DNA from: Dorea_A sp016295505
Lineage (GTDB): Bacteria > Bacillota > Clostridia > Lachnospirales > Lachnospiraceae
Reading direction: 5' to 3'
Length of the DNA stretch: 64,000 bases
NCBI RefSeq assembly: GCF_039832105.1
Contig: NZ_JBDOHS010000008.1
Location: forward strand, 87,447-151,446
Both the position numbers and the translations under genes were made by a program. Below are positions 17,875 through 26,666 of this stretch, in pieces (position 1 is the stretch's first letter; every line of letters begins with the position of its first letter). The notes under the pieces were generated by a model. That model searched no databases. It was not told the DNA's origin and saw only the letters and a program-made list of their open reading frames with translations.

Positions 17875-17915
17875 GGGACTGTTGAAACTCGATCCATTTC
17901 AACAGTCCCATTTTT
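17875..17915 (+). terminator. Strong terminator after apbE
   Basis: GGGACTGTTGAAA pairs perfectly over 13 bp with TTTCAACAGTCCC across a 9-nt loop and is followed by ATTTTTATT. It belongs to a set of similar GGGAC hairpins in this window. It may also serve the convergent gene that ends at 17952. Confidence 0.92.
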
Positions 17916-17951
17916 ATTGCTCTTTTTCTGAAATTATTCCTTTTGAAATTC

Positions 17952-18275
17952 TTACATTCCACTTACAATCGCTGCTCCGAAGATAGCAGCAAATACGATA
18001 TATACCACCAGAATCACTGCCATAATAGCCAGATTCGCACGACAATAATTTCTCCTGTTCACATTACCGTTTTTACTGAACGCCCATACCAAATACAGAA
18101 TAATCCCCGCACATGGAATGAACGATGCAAGAATTGTCAATACCCAGTCACCCATTGACATCGGGCTGGTGTCCATTGTCGGCTGAGGAACCGATGGATT
18201 CCCGCCATTATTGTAATTATAGTCAAAATTGTCCTGGTATCCCTGATTTGTCTGCATGTTATTATTTTCATCCAT
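17952..18275 (-). CDS. Hypothetical small membrane protein
   Basis: This 107-residue protein has an Asn/Gln/Tyr-rich, low-complexity N-terminus (about residues 1-38) followed by two membrane helices (about 43-65 and 80-103) joined by a basic loop with NGNVNRRNYCRANL. The arrangement resembles small two-helix proteins of the CD225/DUF4870 kind, but I cannot assign a family. AAGGAGGGG precedes the ATG. It is the last gene of the run that begins with rnfC, 70 bp after the DUF2752 gene. Confidence 0.7.
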   Translation of the reverse strand: MDENNNMQTNQGYQDNFDYNYNNGGNPSVPQPTMDTSPMSMGDWVLTILASFIPCAGIILYLVWAFSKNGNVNRRNYCRANLAIMAVILVVYIVFAAIFGAAIVSGM

Positions 18276-18345
18276 TGTAAGATCCCCTCCTTATTTTACT
18301 CCTGTCTGTTATTCTACCATGGAACGATTCTTTCTGCAATCAGAT

Positions 18346-18813
18346 TTACCGTACTCCTGTGATCGCCTTTCTAAGCATCAGGCACATATTATTATAATAA
18401 TAACTCATCGGAGGTTCTCCCGGAAAAAACCGCAGCATTCGCCAGATATAGAAAACAATCATACCTGCAACTATCATAACCAGCAGATGCTTCATGTATT
18501 TTCCCATGTCGCGCAGAAGAATATACCTGTTCCACAAAAGCAGAAAAAAATAACCAACAACAGCATAGACAAATGGATGCATGTTCCATGCACCTTCAAG
18601 ATCCAGATGAAGCAGACACACCGCTGCCCTTGTAAGTCCGCATGCCGGGCATGGATAGCCTGTCAGCCAGACCATAGGACACATACTGTGCAGAAACAGT
18701 TTCAGATATGCAAAATAGGCGATTATAATTATAATCGCCCATTTTAAATCTTTGATATCACTCTTCAAACGAGAATATGCATCACAGATCATTTGATGAA
18801 AAGTCCGTTTCAT
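18346..18813 (-). CDS. DUF2752 domain membrane protein
   Basis: This membrane protein of about 155 residues carries the DUF2752 signature GYPCPACGLTRAAVCLLHLD, where the CPxCGLTRA motif lies between membrane helices. Three further helices follow. Function is not established. It starts 16 bp after rnfB, so it is probably in the rnf transcription unit. I chose the ATG at 18813; a TTG at 18825 is possible but overlaps the ribosome site. Confidence 0.8.
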   Translation of the reverse strand: MKRTFHQMICDAYSRLKSDIKDLKWAIIIIIAYFAYLKLFLHSMCPMVWLTGYPCPACGLTRAAVCLLHLDLEGAWNMHPFVYAVVGYFFLLLWNRYILLRDMGKYMKHLLVMIVAGMIVFYIWRMLRFFPGEPPMSYYYNNMCLMLRKAITGVR

Positions 18814-18828
18814 ATCTTCATCCAAATC

Positions 18829-19620
18829 CTAAAGAATGATCTTCTTCGGACATTTCTCTGCACAAGCACCACAGTTTGTACATTTTTCAGGATCGATATG
18901 TGCAACATTACCTTCTACCTTAACGGCTTCAAACTGGCAGACTTTCTCACACATCTTACATCCGATACATCCGACAGAACAAGCCTGCATTACGGCTTTA
19001 CCTTTATCTCTTGAGCTGCACTGTACCAGATGCTTCTGTTCATACGGAACCAGCTCAATCAGCTTCTTTGGACATACTGCAATACATTTTCCACATGCTT
19101 TACATGCTTCTTTGTCTACTACAGCCACACCGTCTACGATATGGATTGCATCGAACGGACAGGCCTTCACGCAGCTGCCTTCTCCGAGACATCCGTAATT
19201 ACATGCCTTCGGACCGCCGTCCTGCATCATATTGACCATCGTACAGTCTTTCAGGCCATGATACTCATATTCCTGTTTTGCCTTATCACAGGTTCCGGCA
19301 CATTTTACAAAAGCCACCTGATGTACCTGTTCGCCTGCAGCAATTCCCATGATCTCTCCGATCTTTGCCGCAACCGGAGCTCCGCCGACCGGACATCCGC
19401 CCACTTCAGCTTCTCCCTTTACGATCGCAGCGGCAAGGCCGGAACAACCAGCGTAGCCACAACCACCACAGTTGTTTCCCGGAAGTACTCCGAGAATTGC
19501 TTCTTCTCTCTCATCTACTTCTACTGCAAATTTCTTACCAGCGATTCCGAGGAACACACCAATGAATAACCCGGTGCCGCCTACGATTACCGCAGCAAGA
19601 ATAATTCCTGTAACACTCAT
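18829..19620 (-). CDS. rnfB: Electron transport complex subunit RnfB
   Basis: RnfB is an iron-sulfur subunit that accepts electrons from ferredoxin. An N-terminal helix is followed by the first cluster motif LPGNNCGGCGYAGCSG and then several ferredoxin-type CxxCxxC motifs (ACGKCIAVCP, GCKMCEKVC, NCGACAEKCP), so about five Fe-S clusters can be expected. The start is the ATG at 19620 (MSVTGIILAA), with AGGAGG eight bases upstream. A longer frame extending to 19680 lacks support. It is the last of the six rnf genes, in the order C-D-G-E-A-B. Confidence 0.95.
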   Translation of the reverse strand: MSVTGIILAAVIVGGTGLFIGVFLGIAGKKFAVEVDEREEAILGVLPGNNCGGCGYAGCSGLAAAIVKGEAEVGGCPVGGAPVAAKIGEIMGIAAGEQVHQVAFVKCAGTCDKAKQEYEYHGLKDCTMVNMMQDGGPKACNYGCLGEGSCVKACPFDAIHIVDGVAVVDKEACKACGKCIAVCPKKLIELVPYEQKHLVQCSSRDKGKAVMQACSVGCIGCKMCEKVCQFEAVKVEGNVAHIDPEKCTNCGACAEKCPKKIIL

Positions 19621-19634
19621 TGTTATGCCTCCTC

Positions 19635-20210
19635 TTATAATAATCCTGAGAATCCGCAGAACGCGATCGCCATCAGACAAGCCGTAATCAGAACGATCGG
19701 AGTTCCCTGGAAGGATTCTGATATGTCGTTATACTCAATCTTCTCACGAATTCCTGCCATGATCACAATTGCGATCAGGAATCCGACAGATGTACCAACT
19801 CCATTGATCACACCCTCAAGAAGTGTATATTCCTTCTGTACGTTCGTAAGTGCTACACCAAGAACCGCACAGTTTGTTGTGATCAGAGGAAGATATACTC
19901 CCAATGCATTATACAATGGAGGCATCGCTTTTTTCAGGAACATCTCTACGAACTGTACCAGTGCAGCAATGATCAGAATGAAAACGATCGTCTGCAGATA
20001 CTCGAATCCAAGCGGTGTCAGAATAAATTTATAAATTAAACCTGTTACAAATGAAGCAATTGTGATAACGAATACAACCGCACCACCCATTCCGGCAGCA
20101 GTGTCTACCTTCTTGGAAACACCAAGGAACGGACAGATTCCCAGGAACTGGCTGAGTACGACGTTATTCACAAGAGCGGAACCAATTGCAATAATCAATA
20201 ATTCTTTCAT
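19635..20210 (-). CDS. rnfA: Electron transport complex subunit RnfA
   Basis: This 191-residue protein has six membrane helices. RnfA is homologous to RnfE, and the two form the inverted-topology core. The family start MKELLIIAIGSALVNNVVLSQ and the conserved LGICPFLGVSKK are present; the cysteine here is the ligand for the intramembrane Fe-S cluster shared with RnfE. A second motif is TTNCAVLGVAL. It lies between rnfE and rnfB. Confidence 0.96.
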   Translation of the reverse strand: MKELLIIAIGSALVNNVVLSQFLGICPFLGVSKKVDTAAGMGGAVVFVITIASFVTGLIYKFILTPLGFEYLQTIVFILIIAALVQFVEMFLKKAMPPLYNALGVYLPLITTNCAVLGVALTNVQKEYTLLEGVINGVGTSVGFLIAIVIMAGIREKIEYNDISESFQGTPIVLITACLMAIAFCGFSGLL

Positions 20211-20223
20211 CTATGTACTCCTC

Positions 20224-20943
20224 CTACTTTTCATTTCCTGTTGGGAACACTTTTCCTTCACATCCACCGCAGGAAGCACAATCTGTGCCACATCCCTGAG
20301 GTGCTGCAATCTTCTTGCCTTTCTTCTCTGCATTCTTGCGGATCTTGTTCATAGCCGCAACAAGGAATGCAAGTACCAGGAATGCTCCCGGAGGAAGAAT
20401 GAAGATTGTAACCGGAACATATCCGCCTACACCGGCAGCGGTATCTGCAAGAGGAAGAATCTGTGCTCCGAAGATAGCGCCAGTACCGATCAGCTCACGG
20501 ACAATACCGATACAGGTAAGTCCGAATGTAAATCCAAGTCCCATACCGATTCCATCAAAGATAGAAGGAATTACCGGATTCTTAGACGCATAACTTTCTG
20601 CACGTCCAAGAATGATACAGTTAACTACGATCAGAGGAATATAAATTCCCAGTGAATCATACAGACTTGGAACGAAACCTTCCAGAAGGAACTGTACAAT
20701 TGTAACGAAAGATGCTACGACTACGATAAACGCCGGCATTCTGACAGAATCCGGAATAATCTTACGCAACATGGAAATCAACATGTTGGACAGCACAAGT
20801 ACGACCGTTGTAGAAAGGCCCATACCTACACCGTTCATGGCGGATGTTGTTACCGCCAGGGTCGGACACATACCTAACATCAAAACGAAGGTAGGATTTT
20901 CTTTGATCAGACCGTTATATACTCTTTCAGTACATTTATTCAT
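20224..20943 (-). CDS. rnfE: Electron transport complex subunit RnfE with cysteine-rich C-terminal tail
   Basis: This 239-residue membrane subunit shows the family motifs NPTFVLMLGMCPTLAVT and VVNCIILGRAE, with cysteines expected to hold an intramembrane cluster with RnfA. Six helices end near residue 200. The C-terminus then carries a basic linker and a tail with four cysteines spaced C-x3-C-x2-C-x2-C (Cys218, 222, 225, 228), not part of the standard RnfE core. It could bind an extra Fe-S cluster or metal. It follows rnfG by 13 bp. Confidence 0.95.
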   Translation of the reverse strand: MNKCTERVYNGLIKENPTFVLMLGMCPTLAVTTSAMNGVGMGLSTTVVLVLSNMLISMLRKIIPDSVRMPAFIVVVASFVTIVQFLLEGFVPSLYDSLGIYIPLIVVNCIILGRAESYASKNPVIPSIFDGIGMGLGFTFGLTCIGIVRELIGTGAIFGAQILPLADTAAGVGGYVPVTIFILPPGAFLVLAFLVAAMNKIRKNAEKKGKKIAAPQGCGTDCASCGGCEGKVFPTGNEK

Positions 20944-20956
20944 CTCTAACTACCTC

Positions 20957-21538
20957 CTATTGAAATGCATTCTGGTAATAACCAAGGGCTGCATTCACAG
21001 CACCGGTTACTGCTCTTGAAGTAATCGTTGCACCGCTTAACGCATCGATCGGTTCTCCGTCTCCGCCGTCTTTGGATACTACAAATTTTTCTGCCTGTTT
21101 TCCTTCATACTGACCATAGAATGCCGGCTCTGTCGCTTTCATTCCAAGTCCGGCAGTCTCGCTGATGGACAGAATGGAAACTCCGTTCACCGTACCATCT
21201 GCTGTGATACCAACTGTAATCTGAATGCTTCCTCCAAATCCGTCCTTATCGGTCGTTGTGATAACGTATCCCTCTTCACCAACGATACATACTTCATCAA
21301 TTGTTGCGTTTACACCCATATCAGCGATTGCTTTATCTGCAGCAGCCTGATCAACCTCTGTTGCCTCAAATTCTTCCAGATCCGCCTCAGGAAATACAGC
21401 CTGCCATGCTTCCTTTTTCGCACTTTCCTGTACCTGAGCAATCGGATCTTTCGTAATCTCATATACGACACCGAGTGCAAGGCCTGCTATCAAAGTAATC
21501 ATTGTAAGGATCAATGTATTTTTTACAATCTTATTCAT
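20957..21538 (-). CDS. rnfG: Electron transport complex subunit RnfG
   Basis: This 193-residue protein has one N-terminal membrane anchor and an extracytoplasmic FMN-binding domain. The covalent flavin motif is clear: DALSGATITSRAVTGAV, with Thr171 as the expected FMN attachment site used by ApbE. Further family motifs are ISETAGLGMKA and GQYEGK. It begins directly at the end of rnfD (1-bp overlap at 21538). Confidence 0.96.
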   Translation of the reverse strand: MNKIVKNTLILTMITLIAGLALGVVYEITKDPIAQVQESAKKEAWQAVFPEADLEEFEATEVDQAAADKAIADMGVNATIDEVCIVGEEGYVITTTDKDGFGGSIQITVGITADGTVNGVSILSISETAGLGMKATEPAFYGQYEGKQAEKFVVSKDGGDGEPIDALSGATITSRAVTGAVNAALGYYQNAFQ

Positions 21539-22488
21539 TATTTCTCTCCTCCTTTACCGAATGGTTTTGGAAGAGTAACCTTCTCGATCAACGGAACTAA
21601 AAGGTTACTGATGATGATCGCATAGGAAACACCCTCTGCGGAAGCACCAAAGAGACGGAACAGTCCGGTCAGGACGCCCAGCAGGACACCGTATACATAC
21701 TGTCCTTTCTTCGTGATCGGTGATGTAACATAATCAGTAGCCATAAACCATGCACCGAGCATCAGACCGCCTCCACACAGATGTGCTGTAATATACTGTG
21801 GATCAAAGAATCCAATCTCCGGATTCGCAAAATGTCCAAAGATACCAATAAAGATCACAAATGACACGATATAAGTTCCCGGAATCCGAAGATCAATGAT
21901 TCCCAGAAGAATCAGGAAGATCGCACCGATGATAATTGCGATCACAGATGTTTCTCCGATCGTTCCCGGAATTGTTCCGATCAGCATATCCATACTGTTC
22001 ACAGCCTCTCCACTCTTCAGAGCAGCAAGAGGAGTCGGACCCGTCACACCATCATATACAAATGTAGTCATCTGACTTGTAAATGAAATCAACAGGAAAC
22101 ATCTTGCACCCAGCGCCGGGTTCATGAAATTCTGTCCCAATCCGCCAAACAACTGTTTTACGATCAGGATTGCAAAGATACTTCCGAGAGCGCCCATCCA
22201 CCAAGGTGCTGTAGGCGGCATGTTAAGTCCAAGCAATAATCCTGTAACAACTGCACTCCAGTCACCAACCGTGATCTTTTTGTGCATCAATCTTTCATAT
22301 ATGTACTCTGTCAGAACTGCCGTTACCGTTGTGGTAATCAACATTCCAAGTGCCGGCAGTTTAAAGTTCCATACACCAAACAAAGCAGCTGGCAACAGTG
22401 CAACGGTTACCATTAACATAATGTTGCTTGTGGTAGCTTTGGAACGTATATGTGGTGAAGATGACATTTTTAAATTGTTCTCACTCAC
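21538..22488 (-). CDS. rnfD: Electron transport complex subunit RnfD
   Basis: This 316-residue protein has about nine membrane helices. RnfD carries a covalently bound FMN and is thought to couple electron flow to ion movement. Motifs include SSPHIRSKATTSNIM at the start, LNMPPTAPWW, GGLGQNFMNPALGAR and ATDYVTSPIT. The usual flavin site [S/T]GAT reads DGVTGPTPLA here (residues 146-155), with Pro in place of the common Ala before the acceptor Thr152. It lies between rnfC and rnfG. Confidence 0.95.
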   Translation of the reverse strand: MSENNLKMSSSPHIRSKATTSNIMLMVTVALLPAALFGVWNFKLPALGMLITTTVTAVLTEYIYERLMHKKITVGDWSAVVTGLLLGLNMPPTAPWWMGALGSIFAILIVKQLFGGLGQNFMNPALGARCFLLISFTSQMTTFVYDGVTGPTPLAALKSGEAVNSMDMLIGTIPGTIGETSVIAIIIGAIFLILLGIIDLRIPGTYIVSFVIFIGIFGHFANPEIGFFDPQYITAHLCGGGLMLGAWFMATDYVTSPITKKGQYVYGVLLGVLTGLFRLFGASAEGVSYAIIISNLLVPLIEKVTLPKPFGKGGEK

Positions 22489-22515
22489 GTTTGTTCACCT
22501 CTTCTTCTTTCTGAT

Positions 22516-23838
22516 TTATTTTTTCTTCTTGCGGTTTGCTAAAGCAATCTTTCTCATAGATCCAATCGCCTGTTTCAGCGGACGCTTAGCAGGACAGACA
22601 AAACTACAAGAACCACATTCCATACATTCCAGTCCCTCATGAGCTGTAAACGTTGCTTCATCCTGACGTTCCGCATAATCGGCAAGTCTTGACGGAATCA
22701 GACGGCTCGGACATGCATCCACACATCGTCCGCAGTTAATACATGCGGAAGGCTCAAACTTCGCAACTTCGTCTTTTGTAAATCCAAGAATGGAAGAAGA
22801 TGTCTTGGTAACCGGAACATCAAGCGTGAACATGGAGAATCCCATCATCGGACCACCAGAGATCAGTTTTTCCGGTTCTGTCTTAAATCCGCCTGCTGCT
22901 TCAACCAGTTCCTGCTGATTGATACCAAATGGTACTCTGAAGTTTCCTGGTTCTGCCACTGCATCACCACTTACAGTAACAACACGCTCCATAGACGGTT
23001 TACCTTCTGCCACTGCCTGATAGATGCTCACAAGTGTAGCTACGTTGTCTACAACACACCCTGCATCTGCAGGAAGCATTGCAGAGTTAATTGCTCTTCC
23101 TGTTGTAGCATAAATCAGCTGACGCTCACCACCCTGTGGATACTTCGTCTTAAGCGCAAGCACTTCCATACGTGGTTCATCTTTTGTAAGCTCTTTTAAT
23201 TTTTCAATACAATCCGGCTTATTATCCTCTACACCAAACAGTCCCTTCGCATTATCAAACAGCTTCAGGACAATCTTCATTCCACCGACCAGTTTCTCCG
23301 GGGTCTCCATGATCGTTCTGTAATCTGCAGTAATATAAGGTTCACATTCCGCACAGTTTGCAATAATATAGTCAATCTTATCCGGTTCCTTCGGTGACAA
23401 TTTTACTCTTGTCGGGAAACCTGCACCACCCATACCTACAACGCCGGCATTGCCAATCGCGTTCAGGATCTCTTCCTTGCTCATCTCTTCCAGCGGTTTC
23501 ACTGCAGGATACTCTACTTCCTGATATTCCCCATCATTCTCAATTACAATACTATTTACAGTTCCCCCTGTTGGATTCAGATGTGGAGCAATTGCTTTGA
23601 CCTTACCAGAAACTGATGCATAGATAGGCGCGGATACAAATCCTCCGGCTTCAGCGATCATCTGGCCCTTTAATACATGATCGCCAACAGCCACTACCGG
23701 AGCTGCAGGAGCGCCGATGTGCTGGGACATTGGATATACCAGATCGCCCTTAGGTTTTACGTCGACAATCGCCTTATCTTTAGCCAGGCTCTTGCCGTCA
23801 TCCGGGTGGATACCACCCTTAAATGTTAACAATGCCAT
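22516..23838 (-). CDS. rnfC: Electron transport complex subunit RnfC
   Basis: This is a peripheral subunit of about 440 residues that exchanges electrons with NAD. It has the N-terminal RnfC barrel (FKGGIHPDDGKSLAKDKAI), the NADH/FMN-type Rossmann region with GVVGMGGAGFPTRVKL, an SLBB domain and two ferredoxin-like motifs, CINCGRCVDACP and CMECGSCSFVCPAKRPL. The start is the ATG at 23838 (MALLTFKGG), with AAGGAAGG upstream; the longer frame to 23940 is unlikely. It is the first gene of the rnf operon. Confidence 0.95.
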   Translation of the reverse strand: MALLTFKGGIHPDDGKSLAKDKAIVDVKPKGDLVYPMSQHIGAPAAPVVAVGDHVLKGQMIAEAGGFVSAPIYASVSGKVKAIAPHLNPTGGTVNSIVIENDGEYQEVEYPAVKPLEEMSKEEILNAIGNAGVVGMGGAGFPTRVKLSPKEPDKIDYIIANCAECEPYITADYRTIMETPEKLVGGMKIVLKLFDNAKGLFGVEDNKPDCIEKLKELTKDEPRMEVLALKTKYPQGGERQLIYATTGRAINSAMLPADAGCVVDNVATLVSIYQAVAEGKPSMERVVTVSGDAVAEPGNFRVPFGINQQELVEAAGGFKTEPEKLISGGPMMGFSMFTLDVPVTKTSSSILGFTKDEVAKFEPSACINCGRCVDACPSRLIPSRLADYAERQDEATFTAHEGLECMECGSCSFVCPAKRPLKQAIGSMRKIALANRKKKK

Positions 23839-23959
23839 CCTTTTTTCCTTCCTTCCTTTTTTCTCTTTATATACTATACAAGAATTTCCCCCGATTATCC
23901 AGTAGATACGGACAAATCCTTTGTATATTTCCAAATACATCTTGTCGATTTTTTAACAT

Positions 23960-23990
23960 AGAAAAGATAGAGGCATAGTGCCTCTATCTT
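23960..23990 (-). terminator. Terminator between the S1-domain gene and rnfC
   Basis: AAGATAGAGGCA and TGCCTCTATCTT form a perfect 12-bp stem with a 3-nt loop. On the minus strand it is followed by TTTTCTATGTTAAAAAA. It lies 36 bp after the S1-domain gene stop, so the rnf operon starts as a new unit. Confidence 0.85.
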
Positions 23991-24025
23991 AATATAATCG
24001 GTATTCAAAGTTCGCTTTCTGATTA

Positions 24026-25129
24026 TTATTCAGCAGCACTTTCATCCACATTTTCTGTCTCCGCTTTCTCTTCAGCAACCGGCTCAAGAGCCTTCATGCT
24101 CAAGCTGATCTTCTTTTCAGCTTCATTCAGGTCAACAACCTTTGCAGTGATCTCCTGTCCTACTGACAGAACATCTGACGGTTTATCAACATGCGCTCTG
24201 GAAATCTGAGAAACATGAAGAAGTGCATCCACACCCGGTGCCAGTTCTACGAATGCACCAAAATCCGTCATTCTTGCAACTTTACCTGTAATAACAGTTC
24301 CAACAGCATAATCTGCTGCTGCATTTGCCCATGGATTTGTCTCAGGGAACTTCAGGCTTAATGCGATCTTTGTCTCATGAATATCTTTGATCATAACTTC
24401 AACTTTCTCGCCTACCTGGAATACTTTCTTAGGATTTTCCACACGTCCCCAGGACATTTCAGATATATGAAGAAGTCCGTCAACACCACCAAGATCAATG
24501 AATGCACCGAAATCTGTCACATTCTTAACAGTTCCTTCCATTCTGTCGCCAACCTGGATCTTCTCAAACAATTCTTTCTGCTTTTCTGCACGTTCAGCAA
24601 CCAGAAGCTGTCTTCTGTCACCGATCACGCGATTTCTTCTGGGATTAAATTCACTGATTACGAATTCAATCTCCTGATCCTGATATTTGCTCAGGTCTTT
24701 TTCATAAGTATCAGACACAAGACTTGCAGGGATGAATACTCTTGCTTCATCAACCACTACGCTTAATCCACCGCCAAGGATCTGAGCGACCGGAGCTCTC
24801 AATACTTCATGATTCTCAAAAGCTTCTTTTAATCTTTCATTTCCCTTTTCAGCAGCCAGTCTCTTATATGTCAGCAGAACCTGACCTTCTCCGTCATTCA
24901 CCTTTAATACTTTTGCGGACATCTTGTCACCAACAGAAACCATTGTTGTAAGATCGGCATTTGTTTCATTGGTGTACTCGCTTCTTGTAATGATACCGTC
25001 TGCCTTGTAACCTATATTCAAGATGATCTCATCAGGTTTTACATCGATGACTGTACCATCTACAACCTCTCCGTTTCTAATTGTTTTAAATGAATCTTCC
25101 AACATTTGTTCAAAAGTTAATTCTGACAT
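24026..25129 (-). CDS. rpsA: S1 RNA-binding domain protein (ribosomal protein S1 homolog)
   Basis: This protein of about 367 residues has four S1 repeats. The third and fourth are the clearest, with GTVKNVTDFGAFIDLGGVDG and GKVARMTDFGAFVELAPGVD. The C-terminus is an acidic tail. This short form acts in mRNA binding during translation in Firmicutes. The start is ATG at 25129 (MSELTFEQML) behind GAGGAGG, which lies inside the end of ispH; the two genes overlap by 20 bp. In many Clostridia these two proteins are fused into one chain, so this is a split version of that pair. Confidence 0.92.
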   Translation of the reverse strand: MSELTFEQMLEDSFKTIRNGEVVDGTVIDVKPDEIILNIGYKADGIITRSEYTNETNADLTTMVSVGDKMSAKVLKVNDGEGQVLLTYKRLAAEKGNERLKEAFENHEVLRAPVAQILGGGLSVVVDEARVFIPASLVSDTYEKDLSKYQDQEIEFVISEFNPRRNRVIGDRRQLLVAERAEKQKELFEKIQVGDRMEGTVKNVTDFGAFIDLGGVDGLLHISEMSWGRVENPKKVFQVGEKVEVMIKDIHETKIALSLKFPETNPWANAAADYAVGTVITGKVARMTDFGAFVELAPGVDALLHVSQISRAHVDKPSDVLSVGQEITAKVVDLNEAEKKISLSMKALEPVAEEKAETENVDESAAE

Positions 25130-25967
25130 TATTTTGAACCTCCTCAATTATTTTCTTGGGCGTGGATGCCCCTGCTGTAATACCTACTGTTTCCACGGAC
25201 CTTAATTGATTCATATCCAAATCGTCAAGTGTCTGTATATAGTACGTATTCAAACATTCTTCTTTACAGATTTCAAATAACTTCTGAGTATTTGAACTAC
25301 GCTTATCTCCTATCACAACCATAGCATCTACTCTCTCTGCAATGTGACGCGCTTCTTCCTGCCGTTCTTTCGTCGCATTACAAATCGTATTTAAAACAAT
25401 TATATCATACCCCTTTTTTGAGATAATTTCAACTAAATCTTTGAATTTATTGTAGTTAAATGTCGTCTGTGCTACGATGCATATCTTTCCTGCATTTTCT
25501 TCAAGATGAAACTTCTGCGCATCCTCTGCCGTCTGTATTACAGTAACACGATCGCCGGCCCATCCGCGAATCCCCTGAACCTCAGGATGCTCGCCATTTC
25601 CGATAATAATAACATGCGTTCCCTCGGCGCTTTCCTCTTCCACAATTTTATGAATCTTCTTTACAAACGGACAGGTTGCATCCACACAGGTCAGTCCCCT
25701 TTTTTCTATCTTTTCACAGATATATCTTGGAACCCCGTGCGAGCGAATCACCACAATTCCCGATTCAACCGCATCCAGTTCCTTCTCATTACAGAGCACT
25801 TCCACTCCCTGTTTTTGCAGATCTCTGATGACTTCTTCGTTATGAATGATGGGACCATAAGTATAGATTTTCTCCCCCTCATGCTCCCGGGCCTGTGCAT
25901 AGACCGTATCTACTGCCCGTTTTACCCCGAAGCAGAAGCCGGCAGTTTTTGCAAGTTCAATCTTCAT
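25110..25967 (-). CDS. ispH: 4-hydroxy-3-methylbut-2-enyl diphosphate reductase
   Basis: This 285-residue [4Fe-4S] enzyme performs the last step of the MEP isoprenoid pathway, making IPP and DMAPP. Cluster cysteines and catalytic motifs are visible: KTAGFCFGVKRAVD, YTYGPIIHNEEV, RSHGVP, DATCPFV, TTFN and NTICNATKERQ, plus SSNTQKL and GITAGASTPKKIIEEV. The C-terminus overlaps the start of the S1-domain gene. Confidence 0.97.
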   Translation of the reverse strand: MKIELAKTAGFCFGVKRAVDTVYAQAREHEGEKIYTYGPIIHNEEVIRDLQKQGVEVLCNEKELDAVESGIVVIRSHGVPRYICEKIEKRGLTCVDATCPFVKKIHKIVEEESAEGTHVIIIGNGEHPEVQGIRGWAGDRVTVIQTAEDAQKFHLEENAGKICIVAQTTFNYNKFKDLVEIISKKGYDIIVLNTICNATKERQEEARHIAERVDAMVVIGDKRSSNTQKLFEICKEECLNTYYIQTLDDLDMNQLRSVETVGITAGASTPKKIIEEVQNNVRINF

Positions 25968-25991
25968 GATTCCATTCTTATCCTTTCGATG

Positions 25992-26648
25992 TTATTCACA
26001 CAGTTTTACGATCGCATCTACCACTTCTTCGATCGTCATGCGGGAACTGTCTACCAGAACTGCATCTTCTGCCTGCTTAAGAGGTGCGATCTCTCTTGTC
26101 ATATCACGGTGATCTCTCTGCTCAATATCTGCTTCAATTTCCTTAAGATCACATGCGATTCCCTTTTCACAGAGTTCATCGTAACGTCTTTTTGCTCTTG
26201 TCTGAACACTGGCTGTCAGAAACACCTTAACATCCGCATTCGGAAGCACACAGGTTCCGATATCTCTTCCATCCATGATTACATTCTGCGTCCTGGCAAG
26301 ATTCTGCTGTAATTCCAGAAGCTTTGATCGCACCTGAGGAATTGCAGATGTGACAGATGCCATATTTCCCACCTCTTCATCCCGCAGTCTGGAGGTGATA
26401 TTTCTTCCATTCAGATACACCTGCTGTACCCCATTTTCATACTGGATTGTCACCTCAGCATCCTGACATGCCAGAATTACTTTTTCTGTCTCATTCGCCT
26501 GAATTCCCTGATCCAGAAAATGAATCGCAAGCCCACGGTACATTGCTCCCGTATCAACATAGATGTAACCCTTTTTCTGCGCTACCAGTTTTGCTATCGT
26601 GCTCTTCCCCGCACCTGCCGGTCCGTCAATCGCCACATTATATCCCAT
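25992..26648 (-). CDS. cmk: Cytidylate kinase
   Basis: This 218-residue kinase phosphorylates CMP and dCMP. It has the P-loop AIDGPAGAGKSTIAKLVA, the YVDTGAMYRG motif and MDGRDIGTCVLPNAD, with the lid arginines in RAKRRYDEL. It lies 24 bp upstream of ispH; the cmk-ispH-rpsA order is common in Clostridia. Confidence 0.97.
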   Translation of the reverse strand: MGYNVAIDGPAGAGKSTIAKLVAQKKGYIYVDTGAMYRGLAIHFLDQGIQANETEKVILACQDAEVTIQYENGVQQVYLNGRNITSRLRDEEVGNMASVTSAIPQVRSKLLELQQNLARTQNVIMDGRDIGTCVLPNADVKVFLTASVQTRAKRRYDELCEKGIACDLKEIEADIEQRDHRDMTREIAPLKQAEDAVLVDSSRMTIEEVVDAIVKLCE

Positions 26649-26666
26649 GATTCTTTCTCCTCATTA

